Shown: in pieces, positions 16,601 through 21,565 of the stretch
Position numbering within the stretch: position 1 is the stretch's first letter
Layout of the letters: the number at the start of each line of letters is the position of its first letter
From: CAIZGX01 sp044349305
GTDB taxonomy: Bacteria > Bacteroidota > Bacteroidia > Flavobacteriales_D > Sanyastnellaceae
Length of the DNA: 25,742 nt
Direction of reading: 5' to 3'
Assembly: GCA_044349305.1 (NCBI GenBank)
Contig: JBIKRF010000027.1
Span: forward strand, 1 to 25,742
Program-made: the position numbers and the translations under genes
Notes under the pieces: model-generated
Told to the model about the DNA's origin: nothing
Database searches by the model: none
Seen by the model: only the letters and a program-made list of their open reading frames with translations

Positions 16601-16790
16601 AATAAGAATTTTCAGCCGTTGGGGTGAAGAGGTTTATTACTCGACAGATGTTACAGACGCATGGACAGGCGACCGCCGTGGAAGCAATGAAACATATTGC
16701 CCGAACGGAGTTTACAATTTCGTAGCGAATATCAAAGGATTCAATGGAGAAGCACTAGAATACAAAGGAACAATTACCTTAATGAGATAA
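13638..16790 (+). CDS. Large T9SS-secreted surface protein: choice-of-anchor L, Calx-beta-like, Ig-like repeats, type B sorting domain
   Basis: 1050 residues. A signal peptide (MTKKLFFLFPLLCSASVASA) leads to a choice-of-anchor L domain (about 25-270; TGGNSIGFTIDGGIALSTEP, FNYIFGSDEYLTWVNSSYND). Residues about 272-390 resemble Calx-beta (NGVDFTAMPDTVFFPPGVAS, DGLTEGIETVHMDI). Six tandem modules of about 75-85 residues follow (about 395-878), most with TGGxGxxxYxW near the middle and VTDxCG at the end. Then come a PKD-like stretch (about 879-957) and the type B T9SS C-terminal domain (about 960-1050: PNSFTPNNDGLNDAF, RIFSRWGEEVYYSTD, CPNGVYNFVANIKG, YKGTITLMR). Each module has one Cys near its start and one at its end. 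The role is probably adhesion or gliding-related; the ligand is unknown. The gene is monocistronic. Confidence 0.94.
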   Translation: MTKKLFFLFPLLCSASVASAQLQLQTLTIQQYVQDVLLGSGVAASNITYTGCPEQIGYITGGNSIGFTIDGGIALSTEPVASIVDPNSGVFLSGCQVAGDADLLSIANSVPPLIGQSFSVGSVNDVAILEFDFVPTGDTLRFNYIFGSDEYLTWVNSSYNDIFAFLLSGPGLTGPYAAPAGFPGGAVNIAQLPNTTPPLPITISSVNNVLNSSYYIDNQPNVGIYLNGYTVTLEAWSLVQCGETYHIKLAIADGSDTALESAVILEEGSFSSNAVVDVNLSLNAGGPNAETLFENCGEATLTFTRPEISDLSIQDLCVITWTGTAVNGVDFTAMPDTVFFPPGVASVSFVIDAFSDGLTEGIETVHMDILNLAACNGSGLISNFDFFVADVPDPIIVTGYSQDLCQGVTATLEPTITGGYGNYEYTWSTSETTASIDVSPVNSTTYFLTVTDTCGWPGGSANFPVNILVFPQLVTNIDNGDLTLGCNESVNITATTTGGDGAYTYMWTDENGANLFGWGNSLFFGSWNGPGTVNVEVTDGCGLVATDQIQVTLNIPPLIITVPDTVNAPCLSFFTIPASVTGGDGFYSYGWLTNNIFEWDEFDNIYDNTGIVSQATVTVEVSDGCGQSASEDIIITVEAPPLAVTLPLSLAGNCITPFTIQPIVTGGGGTMSYAWTNNGIPTATSVNYTLTPGVSSTVGVTVTDGCGSTANASVPITITNLPVFIDLGNDITSGCTDNNLINPIISGGSGGNSFDWVVDNSVVENGTTYSIVTPVDEQIIAIITDACNQSDSDTLMIFIPNPPLNLTASADTAVCVLGTATLSAQASGGGGGFTYTWTNNSNGNIATYPDLTSSTTFTVTASDLCGQSISEDIFVDVIPVDAQFTAENLSGYTYDFNYIDTPPCINCAYEWLFPGGEAITNPAVNYTFDGFGETTIYLNVTNSIGCTASNSYTITFPPLLYIPNSFTPNNDGLNDAFMIEASSVMDFKIRIFSRWGEEVYYSTDVTDAWTGDRRGSNETYCPNGVYNFVANIKGFNGEALEYKGTITLMR

Positions 16791-16822
16791 CTAGGCTCTG
16801 CTGCGTTCCTCCATCTTAATTG

Positions 16823-17350
16823 TTATTCACTTATAATTAGCGTATCAACTGCGCGAATAATATCGTTGAAAATAATTTTTTCTTCTCTTGAGAAGTTGTC
16901 TTGTGAAGTACTTCTTAGAATACTCATGGCTCCTAATTGTTCTTCTTCAGAATACACACCCTCCTCTACTTCTAAAATACTAAGCAATTCCAACATACCC
17001 TGAAGACCATTGTTTACGGACACTTCAACTAAGGTATGTAACTGTCCCGCTGCTGAAAATCCGTTACTCCACAAAAACAGGAGAATATCCACTTGAATCA
17101 ATTTATACTTCGAATCGAACAGTGCCTGAACCAATTCTTCCTCTGCGTTTTTAACTCGCATAGCTGAGAGCATTTCGCGAGCTTCTCTTTTAACCGAAAC
17201 ATATTCAGAAGAAACTAAAGCTTCAAGTAAAGGAGCAATTGCATTGGCCTTACCGCTTGACTTCAATTGCTCTATTGCATTCAATGCTATAGATTCGTCA
17301 GAAGACATAAGCTGAATGCGTAATTCAGAAGAAGATAATTTTTGGCTCAC
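16823..17350 (-). CDS. HEAT-repeat-like helical protein
   Basis: 175 residues starting at a GTG (17348-17350); the first in-frame ATG is codon 15, but an N-terminal helix would be lost, so the GTG is preferred. The sequence is almost all helical with HEAT-like units: IALNAIEQLKSSGKANAIAP, LLEALVSSEYVSVKREAREM, AEEELVQALFDSKYKLIQVD and LLELLSILEVEEGVYSEEEQ. There is no signal peptide or membrane segment. HEAT proteins are usually scaffolds; partners cannot be inferred. It is convergent with the surface protein gene (32-base gap) and divergent from the small secreted protein gene (116 bases). Confidence 0.75.
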   Translation of the reverse strand: MSQKLSSSELRIQLMSSDESIALNAIEQLKSSGKANAIAPLLEALVSSEYVSVKREAREMLSAMRVKNAEEELVQALFDSKYKLIQVDILLFLWSNGFSAAGQLHTLVEVSVNNGLQGMLELLSILEVEEGVYSEEEQLGAMSILRSTSQDNFSREEKIIFNDIIRAVDTLIISE

Positions 17351-17466
17351 TTTTCGCGTGTTTTATATTGGGCAGCGAAAATAGTTCATAAATTGAATAG
17401 ATTATTTTTCATTTTGCCCACCAATAAATAAAAACTATTTGTATAATTGTGTAAAGATTTAACACT

Positions 17467-17811
17467 ATGAAAACTCTTCGTTCTCTTTTAGTTCTTGCGG
17501 CTATTGCATTTGGATCATCTGCTTTCGCTCAAAACATTGTTTCAAGCAATGAAGTGAACTTAACACTTTCAACAACTACAACACGTGAGCAACTGTTCCA
17601 ATTGCGTTCAGACATGATAGCACAAGGGTTAGATTTTCAATACACCCCTCAGTTTGATGCAAGTAGAAATCTAATTGGAATTTCTTACAGCGTGCGCACA
17701 ACAACAGGTGGTTTAGTTGTTTGCCAATCAAATAACACAGTAAACCTTACTGCCACACCAGCCCACATTCACTTGGTAAAACAAAACGGTAAATTTGTTG
17801 AACAGAAATAA
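17467..17811 (+). CDS. Small secreted protein of unknown function
   Basis: 114 residues with a clear signal peptide (MKTLRSLLVLAAIAFGSSAFA, cleavage before QNIV). The mature part of about 92 residues is rich in Thr/Ser/Asn with beta-strand character (VNLTLSTTTTREQLFQLRSD, LIGISYSVRTTTGGLVVCQS); it has a single cysteine and no T9SS sorting domain. I recognise no family. Upstream, ACTATTTG and TATAATTG around 17434-17449 are weak promoter candidates. It ends at a strong bidirectional terminator, so it is monocistronic and probably well expressed. Confidence 0.8.
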   Translation: MKTLRSLLVLAAIAFGSSAFAQNIVSSNEVNLTLSTTTTREQLFQLRSDMIAQGLDFQYTPQFDASRNLIGISYSVRTTTGGLVVCQSNNTVNLTATPAHIHLVKQNGKFVEQK

Positions 17812-17829
17812 TCTGTTTTTTAGACAATA

Positions 17830-17859
17830 AAAAAGGCCGCTTTTTCAAGCGGCCTTTTT
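17830..17859. terminator. Bidirectional Rho-independent terminator
   Basis: AAAAAGGCCGCTT-TTTC-AAGCGGCCTTTTT: a perfect 13-base stem with a 4-base loop; the GC core is flanked by A and T runs on both sides. It lies between the convergent small secreted protein gene and the BtuG-like gene and serves both strands. Confidence 0.95.
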
Positions 17860-17878
17860 GTTGGCAGAAAATTCTGTC

Positions 17879-18925
17879 TTAATTAAACTCAACTTTCCAA
17901 GCGGCAATACCGGCTGTAAGTTCTCTTACATAAGTTCCAGCTGAGCTAAATACTTTCACTGTTGAAGGTGACGCGTAATTTGTTTCTCCACACACCCAAA
18001 CTTCTAAAGTTGCCGGGTTTACAGAAACTCCATTTGTAGCCATTGTTAAAAAATCTGAGAACGCATTCGTCTGCATATTGAAAGCAAGCAGTGTGCTATT
18101 TGAAATGTAAATTTTCTGATTGATTTCGTCTTTTGCCATGTGAAGTGGGTGATCACCCAACACACCAACTTGAAAAGATAAAACTGAATTATCCGCTGTA
18201 TTAATTTTAGCTAGCACGGCCTGCGTATGACCAATGATCTGGGTCCAATTTGCATCGTATTGGGTCTCTCCGCTGCACAACACCCATAAGTTTCCCGTCG
18301 CATCGGCTTGAATCTCGACCGGACGATCAGCCACGTTAATATGTTCTATCACAGATTGCGAAGGAATATCAATAACGGTAACGCGATTGTCTATGCCCCA
18401 ACCACCGCTATTGCACACATAAAGTCTATCACCAATGACACACATACCTTCAGGGCCAAGTCCAACTGGGGTCGACGAAGTGATGGTATTGGTTGTTAAA
18501 TCAACCCACATAACATTGCCATCAAAAGAACCGTCGGTTACCGCAGCCATTCCATTTCCAACATTTTGAAAAGATCTTGGGTAAGCGAATCCTGTAATCT
18601 CTGCTTCCACTTTAAACGTTGTTGCATTCATTACGATAACTTTCGCCGTTGAATTCGACACCGCACAGAACTTACCATTCACCACATCGAAATCTGAAAT
18701 AACATCGCCCAATGCGGTGCCATTCACTTCAGCAAACGGATTTGAAACAATCATTCCATTTAAGGTCCAAGTAATACTCCCATTCAGGTTACCAAAAGAA
18801 CCTTCGTTCACAATGTATGCTCCGTTAGAATAATCCGAAACAGGTTCATCCTCTTCTGTCTTGCACCTGTCGCAAGAAACGAGAACCATTGAGAAAAGTA
18901 AGGCAGATAAAAATTTGAATTTCAT
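17879..18925 (-). CDS. btuG: BtuG-like surface beta-propeller lipoprotein, vitamin B12 acquisition
   Basis: 348 residues. The lipoprotein signal is MKFKFLSALLFSMVLVSC with the lipobox LVSC (Cys18). Acidic residues soon after (KTEEDEP) resemble the surface-export signal of Bacteroidota lipoproteins. The rest is a seven-blade YncE/DUF5074-like propeller: VVNGKFCAVSNSTAKVIVMN, GMAAVTDGSFDGNVMWVDLT, GDRLYVCNSGGWGIDNRVTV, NLWVLCSGETQYDANWTQII and HMAKDEINQKIYISNSTLLA. BtuG of Bacteroides binds cobalamin on the outer surface and hands it to BtuB. Here the gene follows a BtuB-like receptor by 12 bases, behind a cobalamin riboswitch, so the assignment rests on both fold and context. I cannot verify the binding residues. 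Confidence 0.85.
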   Translation of the reverse strand: MKFKFLSALLFSMVLVSCDRCKTEEDEPVSDYSNGAYIVNEGSFGNLNGSITWTLNGMIVSNPFAEVNGTALGDVISDFDVVNGKFCAVSNSTAKVIVMNATTFKVEAEITGFAYPRSFQNVGNGMAAVTDGSFDGNVMWVDLTTNTITSSTPVGLGPEGMCVIGDRLYVCNSGGWGIDNRVTVIDIPSQSVIEHINVADRPVEIQADATGNLWVLCSGETQYDANWTQIIGHTQAVLAKINTADNSVLSFQVGVLGDHPLHMAKDEINQKIYISNSTLLAFNMQTNAFSDFLTMATNGVSVNPATLEVWVCGETNYASPSTVKVFSSAGTYVRELTAGIAAWKVEFN

Positions 18926-18937
18926 GGTTATTTTGTT

Positions 18938-20839
18938 TTAGTGAATAAAAAATTTAATTCCGATTGAGTAGACTCTACCAGGCAACGCATATCCTCGTAT
19001 CCATTGGTATTGAGTATTGGTTATATTTTGAATTTCGAATTGAAGAACGATTTGATTTTTGTTGAATTGCCAATCCTTATTCAGACTAGCGTTTAACAAA
19101 TTGAAACTTGGGAGGGCGTAGTAATCGAAGTTCCCTTCGTCGGTAAATCGTTTTGAAACGAATGAATTTGAAAGCAAGACTGACCATTCTTTTTGCACAT
19201 ATTGAACGGAATTAGTAAATCGCACGCTCGGTGTATAAACCATATTGAAAACACCTGGCATTCCAATATTCTCTGCTGTAGTGCTTGTGAATTCCGTTCG
19301 ATTTGACACATTCAAATCTCCTTGAAACAATTTTGACTTCCATGAAATTACACTCTCTACTTGCTTCATAGAAACGGACTTGAAATTGCTCGCAACCCAT
19401 ATGCCTCCTGTCATGGGCAACCACTGAATCCAATTCGCTACTTCGCCTGTCTTAGCATTCACTTGAAAATGTAAGGCTCTATCGTTCTTCAATGACCACT
19501 CATTGTCCCATTTCATTTGTATCCACCCTGCTCTTTCCGAAAGTAAATCCAAATTTCCCCCTACAGCCCAATACAAATCATTGGCTGAAGGCATGCGTGA
19601 TTTCACACTTCCCGTAACTGAAAACTGAGAACTCACATTTTTCATTTTATAAGGAAGTTCCAGTCCCACTTCCCCACTTACAATTGGCTTTCGATCTGAG
19701 CGCCATTCGGGCTTCACCCAAGAAACCATTCTCAATTTTCCTTTTGCTAAATCCTGAATGTATGAAGCCCAAAGGGAACCTCCCTTCCATTCAATTTGCT
19801 GACTCCAGTCGTGGTATTGAAGCGAAGTAATACTCGCAGATGGATTTATCTGTAAAAGAGCTCTTCGTAATTGCAATGATCCGTTTATAAATGCATTGAA
19901 TTGGTTCGTTTGAATTTGACTTGAAACTACACTGCTTGAATATTCTTGATTTGAAAGAATAACCGAAACTCCTTGTTTAGATTGAAAATGCATGAACGAA
20001 AAAACATCCTTGCGTTTTCCTTCACAATAAAACGCCGATTGAAATAGATCGTCTCTTTGATTTGCATTCAAACTGGCTATTCCGCCCATAACCGAGGGAA
20101 GCAAGGCGTATCGATTAACTGCCATTGTATTGAAGTAGAACGTTCTTTGCTTTCCAGTAAAAACAAGATTGCTTTGAACTCCCTGCGAAATATTGTTGTT
20201 GTTGGTTTGAAAAACTACGGGCTTTTCCCATTGCTGAATATCCGTGTAGCTGAACCGATTCTCATTTCTCGATTGAAACGCGCGAATACTCCACTTCCAT
20301 TGATCTCGCTTTCTTGCAACAGACATTCCGTAAAAAATATTCTGTAATGAAGTCACCGTGCTTTCAAAGGAGACTTCGTTTTTCGTGGCAACACTCGACT
20401 CTAAACGAAGCGTTGCCGCTAATCCAACGTTTCGCTGAAAGCCGCTGAAGTTGCGCTCTCCAAGCGATGCTGACTGAATGAAAAAGGAAGGGATGAGAGA
20501 AAGGTCGGCCATGCCCAATGTTGGCGAATTCAAGACAGCCCCGTTCAATTCAACGGTAACATAGTTGGAACTCATTCCTCCTAATCGGAAAGACGCTATT
20601 GACCCGGGAGCTCCATAACTGTTCACCAAACCAAGTCCCGTGCGCTGCAGGGTTGAGGCTATATCTAAGGAAGACGAACGTTGCAAAAGAGTGGAATCAA
20701 CGGCGTGCAGCTCATCTGCCTTCAAGCTTCTCTCAGAGATAATTTCCAGTGGCATGATTGAAACATGCGGCAATGAGTCTTGCGCAAGCAAAACAAAAGG
20801 CACGAACAACAATAAGACAGCACAAAGTTTTTTATTCAT
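18938..20839 (-). CDS. btuB: BtuB-like TonB-dependent outer-membrane cobalamin receptor
   Basis: 633 residues with signal peptide MNKKLCAVLLLFVPFVLLAQ. A plug domain spans about residues 30-150 (DIASTLQRTGLGLVNSYGAP, GSIASFRLGGMSSNYVTVEL, NGAVLNSPTLGMADLSLIPS). The remaining 480 residues are alternating beta strands of a 22-strand barrel, ending in the aromatic-terminated YSIGIKFFIH. The length is typical for BtuB. Substrate assignment comes from the cobalamin riboswitch immediately upstream and the BtuG-like gene downstream. It should import corrinoids across the outer membrane with TonB energy; BtuF/C/D are not in this window. Confidence 0.93.
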   Translation of the reverse strand: MNKKLCAVLLLFVPFVLLAQDSLPHVSIMPLEIISERSLKADELHAVDSTLLQRSSSLDIASTLQRTGLGLVNSYGAPGSIASFRLGGMSSNYVTVELNGAVLNSPTLGMADLSLIPSFFIQSASLGERNFSGFQRNVGLAATLRLESSVATKNEVSFESTVTSLQNIFYGMSVARKRDQWKWSIRAFQSRNENRFSYTDIQQWEKPVVFQTNNNNISQGVQSNLVFTGKQRTFYFNTMAVNRYALLPSVMGGIASLNANQRDDLFQSAFYCEGKRKDVFSFMHFQSKQGVSVILSNQEYSSSVVSSQIQTNQFNAFINGSLQLRRALLQINPSASITSLQYHDWSQQIEWKGGSLWASYIQDLAKGKLRMVSWVKPEWRSDRKPIVSGEVGLELPYKMKNVSSQFSVTGSVKSRMPSANDLYWAVGGNLDLLSERAGWIQMKWDNEWSLKNDRALHFQVNAKTGEVANWIQWLPMTGGIWVASNFKSVSMKQVESVISWKSKLFQGDLNVSNRTEFTSTTAENIGMPGVFNMVYTPSVRFTNSVQYVQKEWSVLLSNSFVSKRFTDEGNFDYYALPSFNLLNASLNKDWQFNKNQIVLQFEIQNITNTQYQWIRGYALPGRVYSIGIKFFIH

Positions 20840-20883
20840 AGTCCTGTTCTCGCTTGGCCCCGAGCGATGATGGGGTTAATACA

Positions 20884-21045
20884 CTTGGCAGGTCTTCTGA
20901 CTTATCTCTCGGTTGCACGCCTTCCCGTTTTCACAGTGGCTTTGAGTGGCAATCGTTTTCATTCTTTCGAATGAGAGCTTTACAGCTGCGGGCACAGTTC
21001 GCGATTTTCACGCGATTCCCTTTTCACAATGAACTTCTTCATTGA
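20884..21045 (-). promoter_or_regulatory. Cobalamin riboswitch (minus strand, controls btuB-btuG)
   Basis: Read on the minus strand, the conserved elements occur in the correct order: GTGAAAAGGGAATC (21014-21027), GCCCGCAGCTGTAA (20980-20993), the B12 box GCCACTG (20934-20940), CGGGAAGGC (20919-20927), and CAGAAGACCTGCC (20887-20899). After the aptamer, bases 20840-20883 contain CCCC (20873-20876) that can pair with GGGG (20858-20861), a possible expression platform close to the btuB start. It should shut off btuB-btuG when adenosylcobalamin is plentiful. Confidence 0.96.
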
Positions 21046-21057
21046 CCAAATGCATTG

Positions 21058-21065
21058 CAAATGTA
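21058..21065 (-). promoter_or_regulatory. Candidate -7 box of the btuB-btuG riboswitch transcript (TACATTTG)
   Basis: On the minus strand TACATTTG matches the Bacteroidota TAnnTTTG consensus exactly. It sits just before the riboswitch aptamer, so initiation near 21050 would include the whole aptamer. A -33 TTG at normal distance is not clear, hence moderate confidence. Confidence 0.45.
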
Positions 21066-21097
21066 GTACATCTTTGCTTCTGTCCTATTTTTGAAAT

Positions 21098-21565
21098 ATG
21101 ATTCGATTTATCTGTGTGCTTTCGTTCTGTTTCCTTTCTCTTTTCTCATGGGCACAACCTATGCAAAGAGATTCTGTAGACATTAGCATGCTATCTGCTC
21201 AAGATCAAGCGCGCATAAAATCGATTGCATTGAAATTGAATCTTTCTGAACAGCAACAACTTTTGATCCCTTCCATCTTCGTTCACTATCACGGTTTAAT
21301 TGAAGAGCAGAAAAAAATCATGAGCATCGTTGCGGAAGAACCTTCTGTAAATGAAGAAGAGCGTTTGAAAGATTTGAACATGCGATCTGAATTCGTAAAA
21401 AAACTCCGCGAAGAGCGTGATTTGAATGTTGAATTGGCGCTCACTCCTGAACAAAAGGAAATTTATCTCACTCAAATAAAAATAGCCAAACCGCAAGTGC
21501 TTCACTTTGGCGTTCACGACCGAATGAATTGTCCGGTCTGCGTTTCACCCACTACCGCACCATGA
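21098..21565 (+). CDS. Small exported protein of unknown function, coupled to GH92 gene
   Basis: 155 residues with a signal peptide (MIRFICVLSFCFLSLFSWA, cleavage near QPMQRD). The mature part is mostly helical and charged: SAQDQARIKSIALKLNLSEQ, EEQKKIMSIVAEEPSVNEEE, ALTPEQKEIYLTQIKI. The pattern (helix, then 'LTPEQKEIY' near the end) recalls periplasmic Spy-like helical proteins, but I would not assign it. The last residues contain a CPVC motif. The stop overlaps the GH92 start codon as ATGA, so the two are translationally coupled and may act together. The promoter must lie in 21046-21097, back to back with the riboswitch transcript. Confidence 0.8.
   Translation: MIRFICVLSFCFLSLFSWAQPMQRDSVDISMLSAQDQARIKSIALKLNLSEQQQLLIPSIFVHYHGLIEEQKKIMSIVAEEPSVNEEERLKDLNMRSEFVKKLREERDLNVELALTPEQKEIYLTQIKIAKPQVLHFGVHDRMNCPVCVSPTTAP

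Noticed and set aside
17434..17449. Promoter of the small secreted protein
   Set aside because: ACTATTTG and TATAATTG each deviate from TAnnTTTG and the -33 spacing is poor; not confident enough for a separate feature.
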